A stretch of DNA of 64,000 nt, taken from NCBI RefSeq assembly GCF_004522215.1, contig NZ_SDLR01000002.1, positions 992,001 through 1,056,000 on the forward strand. Reading direction: 5' to 3'. The stretch comes from Ammoniphilus sp. YIM 78166 (lineage in GTDB: Bacteria > Bacillota > Bacilli > Aneurinibacillales > RAOX-1). Shown here piece by piece: positions 52,159 through 61,126 of this stretch. Positions within the stretch are counted from its first letter, which is position 1. Each line of letters begins with the position of its first letter. Position numbers and translations under genes: made by a program. The notes under the pieces were generated by a model. It saw only the letters and a program-made list of their open reading frames with translations, made no database searches and was not told where the DNA came from.

Positions 52159-54288
52159 TTACGTATCCACACTTGTTGGTGTATGATGGAAGCTTTCCTG
52201 CAAATGGCAGGCTAGTAGGATCGTTAAGAAGTCATCAGGCTCATTAAAGTTAAGATTTAATAATTCTTCAATTTTTTTAAGACGTTGGTAGAAGGTATTG
52301 ATATGAATATGCAATTTCTCGGCAGTTTGGGTGGCTGACCTGTTGGATGCAATATAGGTAATGAGGGTTTGCTCTAAATGATTGCTTTTCGCTTTTTCAG
52401 TCCACAATGGCGAGAGAATTTCATGCAAAAAATGTTGAATTTCTTGAGTCGGCTGGTTCAAGAACAATCGATTGAGGCCAATCTCTTCGTATCGCATAAG
52501 GCCTGTCCGGTTCCGGTTGGCCAAATAGACCAGGGTTTTGCTTGCTTCATCGTAACTTTTAGAAATATGTTCTAGCCCCTCATGTGGAGTGCTAATTCCT
52601 ACTGATAAGGGCGGTCCTTCGCTGCTTTCCCATTCGGCTAAGATGGATCGGAAAAGACGGGTGATCTCCGTGATAAGAGATGGATTCTTTAGCGAAATTA
52701 GCAAGGTGACTTTATTATTAAAACCAAAAACGAGCATGTCTACCGTCAGCAACCCTTTTTTTAAGATGGAGGATAACCGATGAATGTTGGCTTCCAATGT
52801 TTGTAGATCTTGATAAGCTGTAATTTCAAAGATAGCAACTGACAGAAAGGCAGACAGGTTAATGCCAAGTTCCTTCCCTTTAGCCAGTAATAGCTGTGGG
52901 TCTTTGTTTTGCAGTAATTCATTAAAAAATTCATGTGTTTTCTTATAGTACACTTCGGTGAGTGTTTGTTTTTTAACTAGCTCTAGAGCGAGTATCCCTC
53001 CCCCTTGTTCGATGGTGATTTGATCCAGCTGAGAAAGCGGTCGAGTCATAGGGACAATGAAACACCCCAAAAAGACGGTACCGGAGTAGATGGGATAAAG
53101 ATAATGGCTTGTTTGATCGGACAGATCGACATAAACCGGTTTTTTCCTTTGGGAGAAAATTTTTGCGATTTCCTCCATACTGAAAGGCGGATGTTGAAGG
53201 ATCTGTTTTTTTGAATAATATTCCATATTGAGAAAATCCATAAAGGAAACAGTACGATCCATCATTCGATTGAGCTCTAAAATGATCGTTTCAGTCCCTT
53301 TATTTTGCAAGGAGAGCTGGGTTAAAGTTTTATGAATGTCATTTCTCTTTAACAAAAATTGATTCTTAGCCATTAATTGCTCACTTAATTCGGAAACCTC
53401 TTCAAATCGCATTTTTAATTCCGAATAAAGTTGTGCATTATGAATGGCGATGGCTGCTTGAGCGGCAAATCCTTGCAGTAAATGTAAATCACGGTTGGTT
53501 AGTTTTCCCTCTTTATTGAATTGATGAACGGTCATCACCCCGATCCGCTTTTCGCCCATCGAAACGGGTACACTAATTAAAGCTTTTAGATACGACGTCT
53601 TATCTACTGCAGCGTGAAGATGATAATAGTTGCCTTTCGACATAGTACTCATCGCTTGGTAGATTTCCTCTTTTCGACCAAACATAATAGGTTTCCCTTC
53701 CTGAAATACATGGCCGGTAATGGCCTCTCCTATTTTCACCCTAAAAGAATGAATATTTTCATTAAAACCGACAGCAGCTTTGGGAACTAAAAGTTCCGTT
53801 TCAGGATCATAGAGTTGAAGATACCCGGCATCCATGACAGGGATGAACGTGAGGGCGTTGCTTACGATGTTGGTCAGCAATTCATCCAAATCAAGGGAAG
53901 ACGTAGTCTTGCGTATACTTTCTATCCATATATCCAATTCGGACTCTTTCGTTAGAATGATCTGTTGAGAATAAGAAAGATAGAAAAGAAGAAATAAATG
54001 TTCTAGTTCATCTTCCTTTAGAAGACAGGTTTCGTGAAGCATACCAACCACAACGCGATATTCATCCGGATACGAAAAAGCAAAGTATACGTTATTTTTA
54101 TGCTGAGTGATGGTGTATTTCGAATTTCCATTTGGAAAGGAAAGGAGGGGCGGAGGGGTTAATTCGCATTCCCCTTGCCTATAGGTCAATTGATAATGGT
54201 TATCTTGGGATTGTTGAATCCATACCTGATAAGGAACGTTTTTACATTTTTTATTAAAGAATGACTGAATTAACGTAAAATCATCCAT
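52159..54288 (-). CDS. GAF-PucR/CdaR-type transcriptional regulator 2
   Basis: The 709-residue paralogue has the same order as regulator 1: N-terminal domain with NVPYQVWIQQ, GAF domain (about 130-290, GEAITGHVFQEGKPIMF and GEKRIGVMTVHQFNKEG), coiled coil, linker, CdaR GGDEF-like domain (KSYDEASKTLVYLANRNRTG, YEEIGLNRLFLNQ) and PucR helix-turn-helix (NRSATQTAEKLHIHINTFYQ). It is divergent from the DUF3311-SSS-M20 operon, its probable target, and convergent with the abgA gene. It is more similar to regulator 3 than to regulator 1. Confidence 0.88.
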   Translation of the reverse strand: MDDFTLIQSFFNKKCKNVPYQVWIQQSQDNHYQLTYRQGECELTPPPLLSFPNGNSKYTITQHKNNVYFAFSYPDEYRVVVGMLHETCLLKEDELEHLFLLFYLSYSQQIILTKESELDIWIESIRKTTSSLDLDELLTNIVSNALTFIPVMDAGYLQLYDPETELLVPKAAVGFNENIHSFRVKIGEAITGHVFQEGKPIMFGRKEEIYQAMSTMSKGNYYHLHAAVDKTSYLKALISVPVSMGEKRIGVMTVHQFNKEGKLTNRDLHLLQGFAAQAAIAIHNAQLYSELKMRFEEVSELSEQLMAKNQFLLKRNDIHKTLTQLSLQNKGTETIILELNRMMDRTVSFMDFLNMEYYSKKQILQHPPFSMEEIAKIFSQRKKPVYVDLSDQTSHYLYPIYSGTVFLGCFIVPMTRPLSQLDQITIEQGGGILALELVKKQTLTEVYYKKTHEFFNELLQNKDPQLLLAKGKELGINLSAFLSVAIFEITAYQDLQTLEANIHRLSSILKKGLLTVDMLVFGFNNKVTLLISLKNPSLITEITRLFRSILAEWESSEGPPLSVGISTPHEGLEHISKSYDEASKTLVYLANRNRTGLMRYEEIGLNRLFLNQPTQEIQHFLHEILSPLWTEKAKSNHLEQTLITYIASNRSATQTAEKLHIHINTFYQRLKKIEELLNLNFNEPDDFLTILLACHLQESFHHTPTSVDT

Positions 54289-54352
54289 GGTTTAGCGCCT
54301 TTCCTATATAAGAATATACATATAATTAGATGATATTATATATAAACCCACA

Positions 54353-54388
54353 TTGATATCATGTATAACATTTTATAATATTAGATAA
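54353..54388 (+). promoter_or_regulatory. Probable promoter of the DUF3311-SSS-M20 operon
   Basis: TTGATA (54353-54358) and TATAAT (54374-54379) are 15 bases apart. The stretch ATTTTATAATATTAGATAA (54370-54388), with CACATTGA upstream, also occurs in front of the DUF5058 operon (59614-59632), 17 of 19 bases identical. Regulation by the divergent PucR-type protein is likely. Confidence 0.5.
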
Positions 54389-54478
54389 GTGTTGAAAAGG
54401 ATGGCGGTGGGAATGTATCTTTCGAAAGCGCTGTTATTTCCAGAGTTGATGCCATAAGAGATTTATTAAGGAGGGTAA

Positions 54479-54679
54479 ATGATGAAGTTGATTCATATCC
54501 TTACCTTGCTTCCATTTGTGGGGATGCTGGGTTTATTACCGCAAGTCAATAAGTTGGAACCTTTTGTTTTAGGTTTACCGTTTAACATGTTTTGGATTGT
54601 TTTGTGGGTTGTTCTTACGTCCGTTATTTTGGCCATTATTTATCGTCTTGATCCGGCCAATCGGGAAGGGGATGTGTAA
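54479..54679 (+). CDS. DUF3311-type small membrane protein, symporter partner
   Basis: The 66-residue protein has two membrane helices (ILTLLPFVGMLGLLPQVN and MFWIVLWVVLTSVILAIIY) with a conserved PF-V-G pattern and a C-terminal RLDP motif. DUF3311 proteins are encoded directly ahead of sodium:solute symporters and probably assist them. Its stop touches the symporter's ATG. Two adjacent ATGs (54479, 54482) follow AAGGAGGGTAA; either may be used. Confidence 0.85.
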   Translation: MMKLIHILTLLPFVGMLGLLPQVNKLEPFVLGLPFNMFWIVLWVVLTSVILAIIYRLDPANREGDV

Positions 54680-56161
54680 ATGAATTCGGCTATCTTTATC
54701 ATTTTTGGTTTTTTGATTCTGGCGATTTACTTAGGGATACGGGCCACAAAAGGGAAAAACATGAGCCTGGAACAATGGTCAGTTGGTGGCCGCGGTTTTG
54801 GGGCAGTATTCATCTTCTTTCTCATGGCAGGAGAAATCTATACCACCTTTACTTTCTTGGGAGCCAGCGGATGGGCTTATGGAAAAGGAGGCCCGGCTCT
54901 TTATGTTTTGGCGTATTTAAGCCTGTGCTACTTATCGATTTACTGGATTGGACCTATGATTTGGAAATATGCAAAAGATCACAAGCTGATGTCCCAATCG
55001 GATTTCTTCGCAAGAAAGTATAATAGTCCGTATCTGGGGGTTCTGGTGGTTATCATTGGTGTCCTCTCACTCATACCTTACATTGTCATTCAATTAAAAG
55101 GATTAGGAATTATTGTTTCAGAAGCTTCCTATGGAATGATTTCTCCTTCATTGGCCATTTGGATCGGTGCCATTTCTGTAACCGTTTATGTCATGATTTC
55201 CGGAATTCATGGTTCGGCTTGGACAGCCGTGATTAAAGATATTTTAATTTTTGGTGTGGTTATCTTCATCGGGATTTATATTCCTTTTCATTACTATGAT
55301 GGTGTGGAGCCGATGTTTAAAGAGATCGTATCGGCGCAACCGGACTTCTTGAAGATTCCTGAAGAGGGACTCAGCATTTCCTGGTTCATATCCACCGTCC
55401 TATTGGCTTCGCTCGGCAGTATTATGTGGCCTCATGTTTTCAGTGCGGTGTATTCGGCCAAGGATGCGAAATCGATTCGAAAAAATGCAGTCATCAGTCC
55501 ATTATATACCCTGATGCTACTGTTCATCTTCTTTGTCGGTTTTGCGGCTATACTCCAAGTTCCGGGGCTCAAAGGAGCGGATGCTGATCTTTCTCTATTG
55601 CGGCTTTCCATTCAAACCTTCGATCCGTGGTTTGTTGGCTTAATTGGAGCAGTTGGACTATTGGCCGCTATCGTTCCTGGTTCGATGCTCTTAATGACAA
55701 CAGCGACCGCGTTATCGAAGAACGTTTACCATGTGTTCGTTCCTTCGGCTTCAGAAGAGAAAATTGCAAGATTGGCTAAGGCACTTATTCCAGTCATCAC
55801 GTTAATTTCTGTCTATTTTACTCTAAGTGGAGGGGATACCATTGTCACCTTGCTCCTGATGGGGCTTAGCTTGGTAACGCAATTGCTTCCTTCTTTTTTC
55901 TGCAGTCTCATGAAGAATAATTTTGTCACCAAGCAGGGAGCGGCGGCAGGAATGATCGTCGGTGTAGGCACTGTTATATACATTACAATCACCAAGACGA
56001 CGATCACCACTTTATTTCCTTCTGCTCCACAGGCACTGCAGGATTTGAACGTTGGAATTGTTGCCTTAGTTGTAAACGTAACCGTCATGGTAATCGCTAG
56101 CTTGTTTACTAAAGAGGTCGATTCTCATTCTGCTGATAAAGTAGAATCTCAATCAGCTTAA
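54680..56161 (+). CDS. Sodium:solute symporter (SSS family)
   Basis: The 493-residue carrier has about thirteen hydrophobic helices and SSS marks: WSVGGRGFGAVFIFFLMAGEIYTTF at residues 33-57, YGKGGPALYVLAYLS, MSQSDFFARKYNSPYLG and a Na+-site region with SIMWPHVFSAVYSAKDAKSI. SSS carriers import amino acids, acids or sugars with sodium. Between DUF3311 and an M20 gene (40 bases downstream), it probably imports the amide that the enzyme cleaves. Confidence 0.92.
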   Translation: MNSAIFIIFGFLILAIYLGIRATKGKNMSLEQWSVGGRGFGAVFIFFLMAGEIYTTFTFLGASGWAYGKGGPALYVLAYLSLCYLSIYWIGPMIWKYAKDHKLMSQSDFFARKYNSPYLGVLVVIIGVLSLIPYIVIQLKGLGIIVSEASYGMISPSLAIWIGAISVTVYVMISGIHGSAWTAVIKDILIFGVVIFIGIYIPFHYYDGVEPMFKEIVSAQPDFLKIPEEGLSISWFISTVLLASLGSIMWPHVFSAVYSAKDAKSIRKNAVISPLYTLMLLFIFFVGFAAILQVPGLKGADADLSLLRLSIQTFDPWFVGLIGAVGLLAAIVPGSMLLMTTATALSKNVYHVFVPSASEEKIARLAKALIPVITLISVYFTLSGGDTIVTLLLMGLSLVTQLLPSFFCSLMKNNFVTKQGAAAGMIVGVGTVIYITITKTTITTLFPSAPQALQDLNVGIVALVVNVTVMVIASLFTKEVDSHSADKVESQSA

Positions 56162-56201
56162 TAAAAAATAGATACAGATAAAAGAAAAAAGGAGTGTAGA
56201 C

Positions 56202-57395
56202 ATGGTTGAACAGTTATTTTCCAGACTGGAAGGTTTATTTCCAGAGTTAGTGAAGGTTCGTCGCGATCTTCATATGTATCCTGAACTTTCTTTTCAAGAG
56301 GAAAATACTCCTCAAAAAATTTCTGACTATTTAAAAGGTTTGGGATTAGAAGTGCGAACGGAAGTGGGCGGCAGAGGGGTAGTCGGATTGTTAAAAGGAG
56401 GAAAACCGGGGAAAACGGTAGCCCTGCGAGCTGATTTTGATGCTTTGCCCATCCAGGATGAGAAAGTCGTGGAATACAAGTCTCGAATCCCAGGAGTGAT
56501 GCACGCTTGCGGCCATGACCTGCATACGGCAGCTCTGTTGGGGGTTGCTAAAGTTTTAAGTGAAGTGAAGAGTGAATTACAAGGAAATGTGGTGTTTATC
56601 CATCAGTTTGCTGAAGAGGTGATTCCTGGCGGCGCCAAGCCAATGATTGAAGACGGTTGCTTGGATAGAGTAGATGTGATCTATGGTGCCCATGTCATGT
56701 CCGATATTCCGGTGGGGACGGTAGGGATAAAAGATGGGTATATGATGGCTGCCGGAGATACCTTTGAGATTGAGATTCATGGGAAAGGCGCCCATGGAGC
56801 CCTGCCGCATTTGTCTGTGGATCCGCTGGTTGCAGGAAGTCAGCTTGTGCTCAATTTGCAGCAAATTGTTAGCCGTCGAGTAGACCCGCTGAAGCCTACA
56901 GTCATCTCGATTGGTTCCTTTCAAAGCGGACAAGCGTATAATGTCATCCCTCATACGGCAAAACTCAACGGAACGGTTCGTACGTTTGACGAAGATGTAC
57001 GAGATTTGGTGGAAGAGGCAATGGGTCAAATCGTCAAAACGACTTGCGAAGGTGCAGGAGCTGACGTGAAATTTGAATATCGCAGAGGGTATCCTGCGGT
57101 ATGGAATCATGTAGAAGAAACGAAAAAAGTAGAAGTGCTTGCAGCAATGATATTTGGGGTAGATAAAATTAAACATGTGCCTCCTATGATGGGGATGGAG
57201 GATTTCGCTTACTATCTGAAGAAAGTGCCGGGATGCTTTTTCTTTGTAGGGGGCCAGAATCCTGATATTGAAGCGACTTACCCCCATCATCATCCCAAGT
57301 TTGATGTGGATGAGAGGGCGATTCTTCAGATCGGCAAGCTATTTGTTTCTGTTGTTTTATATGAACTGTCGGATGGTGCTATTAAGCCTGCATAA
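56202..57395 (+). CDS. M20-family amidohydrolase (M20D)
   Basis: The 397-residue enzyme has RRDLHMYPELSFQEENTP, RADFDALPIQDEK, the metal block GVMHACGHDLHTAALLG, HQFAEEVIPGGAKPM (catalytic Glu), the lid start GKGAHGALPHLSVDPL, MGMEDFAYYLKKVPG and PHHHPKFDVDE. It is related to the enzymes at 12994 and 48084 but more distant. It probably hydrolyses acyl- or aroyl-amino acids brought in by the SSS carrier. The ATG follows AAAAAGGAGTGTAGAC. A terminator nearly identical to that at 52124 follows. Confidence 0.9.
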   Translation: MVEQLFSRLEGLFPELVKVRRDLHMYPELSFQEENTPQKISDYLKGLGLEVRTEVGGRGVVGLLKGGKPGKTVALRADFDALPIQDEKVVEYKSRIPGVMHACGHDLHTAALLGVAKVLSEVKSELQGNVVFIHQFAEEVIPGGAKPMIEDGCLDRVDVIYGAHVMSDIPVGTVGIKDGYMMAAGDTFEIEIHGKGAHGALPHLSVDPLVAGSQLVLNLQQIVSRRVDPLKPTVISIGSFQSGQAYNVIPHTAKLNGTVRTFDEDVRDLVEEAMGQIVKTTCEGAGADVKFEYRRGYPAVWNHVEETKKVEVLAAMIFGVDKIKHVPPMMGMEDFAYYLKKVPGCFFFVGGQNPDIEATYPHHHPKFDVDERAILQIGKLFVSVVLYELSDGAIKPA

Positions 57396-57398
57396 AAA

Positions 57399-57428
57399 CA
57401 AACCCATGCTAATTAGGCATGGGTTTTT
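57399..57428. terminator. Bidirectional terminator, copy 2 of a matched pair
   Basis: CAAACCCATGC and GCATGGGTTTTT form the hairpin; the loop contains the stop codon of the convergent PucR-type gene. Only one loop base differs from the copy at 52124-52152. Confidence 0.8.
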
Positions 57429-59533
57429 GCTCGAACAGGAGAAGAATATCCAAAGGTCTCCCTTAAATGAAAAGCCAATAGAACTTTAAGCCAATCCTCC
57501 GGATCGTCAAAATGGAGGTTGAGCAACTCTTCTATTTTTTTGATTCGCTGGTAGAGCGTGTTGGTGTGAATATGAAGCTTTTCGGCGGTTTGAACGTTCG
57601 ACCTGTTCGAATGAATGTAGGTGAACAGGGTTCGTTCCAGGTCATTGCTGATGGCTTTTTCCGTTCTCAAAGGTGCGAGAATTTCCTGGGTAAAGTGCTG
57701 AATTTCAGTGGGTTGTTGATTCAAGAATAATCGGTTAATGCCCATCTCGTCATATTTCATCATGCCTAACCGATTGCGACTTTCTAAATAAAGAAGGACT
57801 TTGTTTGCTTCTTCATAGCTATTGGTCATCTTTTTAATTCCCTCGTAGGGATTGCTTATTCCCACACGCAAGGGTGGATTGTCTCGGCTTGTCCACTCTT
57901 TCATGATGGAGTAGATGTTTTTTAGCGTCTCTTTTATATGGTGCTGGTCTAACAATGAAAAAACTACGATTACTTTATTGTGACATCCAATAATAAGGCT
58001 GTCTTTTTGAGCTTTTTTGATTTGGTTTGCTAATCTGTAGTTATCCGCTCCAAGGGTTTGCAAATCCTGATAGGAGGTCATTTCAAATACAGCTAACATA
58101 AATAGGGAAGAAGGGTTGAGCCCAAGTTCTTTTCCTTTGTTTACTAGGTGTTCATGATCCGTTGTTTGGATTAATTCATTGAACATTTCATGGGTTCGCT
58201 TGTAATAGACCTCCGCTTGTGTTCGTTTCTTGACTAACTCTAAAGCAAGAATGGAACTCCCTTGTTCGATGGTAATTCGGTCGAGTTGAGAAAGGGGCTT
58301 ATCTAATGGAGTGATGATACAACCCAAAAAGATGGTCCCTGAAAAGATAGGGTACGTATACAATGATTGATGGCCTTTATCCACGAGATCGATAAATACC
58401 GGCTTTCTCCTATGGAAGGAGAGTCTTGAGATTTCATCTAAGCTTAAGGGTGGACGATGCTTTTGATGCTTAGGGAAGTATTCCGTTTCCAGCGCGTCAA
58501 AGAAGAACACCGTGCGATCCATCATCCGTGCCATTTCGGTAAGGATCATGTCCCCACCTTGATTATATAAAGATAATTCAGTTAGGGTGTCATGTATTTC
58601 GTTCCGTTTTAATAGAAAGTGATTTTTCTCCTTTAATTGATTCGTGAGATGGGTAACCTCTCCTAGCCTTTTATTCACTTCGCTATGAAGCTGAGCATTC
58701 TGTATCGCGATGGCGGCTTGGTCGGCAAAAGCTTGCAGCAAGTCTACATCATGTTGTGTTAACTTTCCTTCATATTGATGAATCGTCAGGACGCCAATTC
58801 GTTTTTCACCGAGGGAGACGGGGACCGAGGCTAAAACATTCACTTTCTTTGAATTTTCGTTACTGTGAAGTTTTAGGAAATTATCTTGCGAAATATTACT
58901 CATGTTTTGATAAATTTCCGTTCTGGAATTATAAAGTCTGGGGCAACCATCCTGGAAAACCTTTCCTGTAATAGACTCTCCAACTCCTATTTTAAGAGAA
59001 TAGATATCTTGGTTAAATCCAACTTCTGTTTTAGGGATCAAATAGCCCTTTTCAGCATCATACAGTTGAAGAAACCCGGCATGTGCCGTAGGAATGACGG
59101 CAAGGGCATTGGTGATGATTTTTGTCAGCAATTCGTCCAAGTCTAGAGAAGAAGTGATGGAACGAATACTCTCCACCATGCTTACCAATTCTTTTGATTT
59201 TCTCTGCACCTCCTCCTGGGCAACCAAGACGGAAAAAAGAAGATGAAGCTGTTCAAAGTCTTCCTGTTGAAGAACGATCTTCTGATCAAACATAGAGAGA
59301 ACGACTTGATAATGATCGGGATAAAAAAGAGAAAGGATGCTTTTACCCTCGAACTCCTGGAAGCAAAATTTATCCTCTGCTCGTACAGAAGGGAAGGGAA
59401 GCGGTTGAAATTCCATCCCCTTCTTATAAATTAATACAGGCTCTGTATGTTGCGGTTTACAAAGCCAAATTTGAAAAGGTATGTTGGTTAACTTCCTGTC
59501 AATATACTGAATCACACCCAGATCCCTATCCAT
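57413..59533 (-). CDS. GAF-PucR/CdaR-type transcriptional regulator 3
   Basis: The 706-residue paralogue has the N-terminal domain with NIPFQIWLCK, the GAF domain (about 130-290, GESITGKVFQDGCPRLY and GEKRIGVLTIHQYEG), coiled coil, linker, CdaR GGDEF-like region (NSYEEANKVLLYLESRNRLG, YDEMGINRLFLNQ) and the PucR helix-turn-helix (NRSNVQTAEKLHIHTNTLYQ). It is divergent from the DUF5058-pair-M20 operon and convergent with the M20 gene at 56202. The gene start has AGGAGGTAGATC. Ligand unknown; a product of amide cleavage is a reasonable guess. Confidence 0.88.
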   Translation of the reverse strand: MDRDLGVIQYIDRKLTNIPFQIWLCKPQHTEPVLIYKKGMEFQPLPFPSVRAEDKFCFQEFEGKSILSLFYPDHYQVVLSMFDQKIVLQQEDFEQLHLLFSVLVAQEEVQRKSKELVSMVESIRSITSSLDLDELLTKIITNALAVIPTAHAGFLQLYDAEKGYLIPKTEVGFNQDIYSLKIGVGESITGKVFQDGCPRLYNSRTEIYQNMSNISQDNFLKLHSNENSKKVNVLASVPVSLGEKRIGVLTIHQYEGKLTQHDVDLLQAFADQAAIAIQNAQLHSEVNKRLGEVTHLTNQLKEKNHFLLKRNEIHDTLTELSLYNQGGDMILTEMARMMDRTVFFFDALETEYFPKHQKHRPPLSLDEISRLSFHRRKPVFIDLVDKGHQSLYTYPIFSGTIFLGCIITPLDKPLSQLDRITIEQGSSILALELVKKRTQAEVYYKRTHEMFNELIQTTDHEHLVNKGKELGLNPSSLFMLAVFEMTSYQDLQTLGADNYRLANQIKKAQKDSLIIGCHNKVIVVFSLLDQHHIKETLKNIYSIMKEWTSRDNPPLRVGISNPYEGIKKMTNSYEEANKVLLYLESRNRLGMMKYDEMGINRLFLNQQPTEIQHFTQEILAPLRTEKAISNDLERTLFTYIHSNRSNVQTAEKLHIHTNTLYQRIKKIEELLNLHFDDPEDWLKVLLAFHLRETFGYSSPVRAKTHA

Positions 59534-59563
59534 GATCTACCTCCTGCGTTGTGGTTTTCAACA

Positions 59564-59632
59564 TTGCAAGCGCTTAAACATTGTTTGATCGCACATTGAG
59601 TTAATTATAAAATATTTTATAATATTTAATAA
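59564..59632 (+). promoter_or_regulatory. cre site and promoter of the DUF5058-M20 operon
   Basis: TTGCAAGCGCTTAAA at 59564-59578 matches 14 of 15 positions of the CcpA consensus. TTGAGT (59596-59601) and TATAAT (59618-59623) with a 16-base spacer form the promoter, and ATTATAAAATATTTTATAAT (59604-59623) is a perfect 20-base palindrome over the -10 box. Confidence 0.5.
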
Positions 59633-59655
59633 ATAGGAAAAAGGGGGAATTACAT

Positions 59656-60363
59656 TTGGACCAAGTCTTGCAATTGGCGAACAGCTTTCCGCTTTGGATT
59701 TTTGCCTTACTTGTCGTGAGTGTGGTTATTTTTCAGGCCATCATGTTTATCAGGCTATGTTCAAAAGCGAGTTCATCCGTGGGAATGACCTCAGCGGAGG
59801 TTCGATCCGCGATTCGAGCAGGGGCAATTAGTTCATTTGGGCCTACTCTGGCCATCGTATTTGTTGCGATTTCCCTCATGACCCTAATCGGTGACCCGAT
59901 GACTTTAATGCGCATCGCGATTATTGGATCTGCTGCGATTGAAACCGTAGGTGCGAGTCTTGGTGCTAAGGCAGCTGGAGTAGATCTCGGATCTCCCGAC
60001 TTTACGGCACAGGCTTTTACTGCGGCGGTTTGGGTGATGTGTCTTGGCGGAATGGGTTGGTTGTTATTCACCGCACTTTTTACGAAGTCTCTAGGGAAAA
60101 TACAAGAAAAAGCGGCTGCCAAGAGCAATAATGTAACCGTTTTAAAATCCATCTCTTTAGCAGCAATGATAGGGGCCTTTAGTTATTTAGGTGGCAGCGA
60201 AATGGTGAAAGGTATGGAACAGTCTATCGTATTAGTGGTTGCTTTTATCGTCATGCCTATTATTATGTCGGTTGCCAATAAGCTACATTTAAGCTGGCTA
60301 AAGGAATGGTCGCTTGGATTGGTTGTTGTTGTAGGGTTATCCGTAGGTTACTTTATATCTTAG
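59656..60363 (+). CDS. DUF5058-family membrane protein, probable transporter subunit
   Basis: The 235-residue protein has about six helices, including FPLWIFALLVVSVVIFQAIMF, a TSAEVRSAIRAGAISSFGPTLAIVF segment and GSAAIETVGASLGAKAAGVDL. DUF5058 has no established function. The gene starts with TTG after AAAGGGGGAATT and is followed after 22 bases by a second membrane protein gene and then an M20 enzyme, exactly where the other operons have a known carrier. I infer that the two proteins form a transporter for the enzyme's substrate. Confidence 0.8.
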   Translation: MDQVLQLANSFPLWIFALLVVSVVIFQAIMFIRLCSKASSSVGMTSAEVRSAIRAGAISSFGPTLAIVFVAISLMTLIGDPMTLMRIAIIGSAAIETVGASLGAKAAGVDLGSPDFTAQAFTAAVWVMCLGGMGWLLFTALFTKSLGKIQEKAAAKSNNVTVLKSISLAAMIGAFSYLGGSEMVKGMEQSIVLVVAFIVMPIIMSVANKLHLSWLKEWSLGLVVVVGLSVGYFIS

Positions 60364-60385
60364 ATGGAAGGGTAGGGAAGATATC

Positions 60386-61102
60386 ATGTCAATGGAGACT
60401 GCAGGAAAAAACTTAACGATTAGTGAAAATGTTGTGGGGACCGCAATCGATTTTGAAACCTTTCACAAAAAATCCCACTATTGGGGCCGTTTGACGATCT
60501 GGTCCGTTATCCTTCTAACGTTAATGGTTCCTCTATACCTTTCCTTTGGACTTGGCTACCATCCCGGTTGGGTCATTATTCTTTCAGGCTTTGCTGCTTA
60601 TGCATCCATTGTTGCTTTTGTTTGGATCATTGAACCGATCAGTTATTATCCCGTCCTAGGGGTCTCTGGGACCTATCTTGCCTTTTTAACAGGGAATATC
60701 GGAAGCATGTGCCTTCCTTGCGCTTCCGTTGCCCAAAGCGTAGTGGGTGCAGAACCTGGAACGAAAAAAGGGGAAATTACCGCCACACTTGCCATCGCTG
60801 CTGCTTCTATTACCAATGCGGTCATCTTGTTATTCGTTATACTAGGAGGTTCCTACCTGCTGTCTGTTTTACCAGAATCCATAACTAGTGCCTTCAAATT
60901 TGTTCTTCCTGCTATATTTGGGGCTGTCATCGCCCAATTTGCCATCCAAAAGCCCATTTGGGGAATCGTTGGAATTGCCTTTGGTCTCTTTGTTAATCTG
61001 GGTCCCGTACCCCGTACGTTCCAAACCTTCCTATGCATCCTTGGAACCGTTGTCGTCTGTATGCTGTTGGAGAAAATGAAGGCTCAAAAGGCACAAAAAT
61101 AA
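60386..61102 (+). CDS. Membrane protein paired with DUF5058, probable second transporter subunit
   Basis: The 238-residue protein has a hydrophilic 45-residue N-terminus and about six helices, among them WVIILSGFAAYASIVAFVWIIEP, SYYPVLGVSGTYLAFLTGNIGSMCLPCASVAQ and AAASITNAVILLFVILGG. The N-G-x-G-S-M-C-L-P-C region is striking as a possible pore or ligand segment. It has no characterised homologue that I can name. Location between DUF5058 and the M20 gene (24 bases before the latter) argues for a joint transport role. Confidence 0.75.
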   Translation: MSMETAGKNLTISENVVGTAIDFETFHKKSHYWGRLTIWSVILLTLMVPLYLSFGLGYHPGWVIILSGFAAYASIVAFVWIIEPISYYPVLGVSGTYLAFLTGNIGSMCLPCASVAQSVVGAEPGTKKGEITATLAIAAASITNAVILLFVILGGSYLLSVLPESITSAFKFVLPAIFGAVIAQFAIQKPIWGIVGIAFGLFVNLGPVPRTFQTFLCILGTVVVCMLLEKMKAQKAQK

Positions 61103-61126
61103 GCTTTACGTGATATGGAGGAGAGT

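Noticed and set aside
56577..57293. 238-codon open frame antisense to the M20 gene at 56202
   Set aside because: It is fully inside a well-supported gene, has no ribosome site and resembles no protein family; it is a codon-bias shadow.
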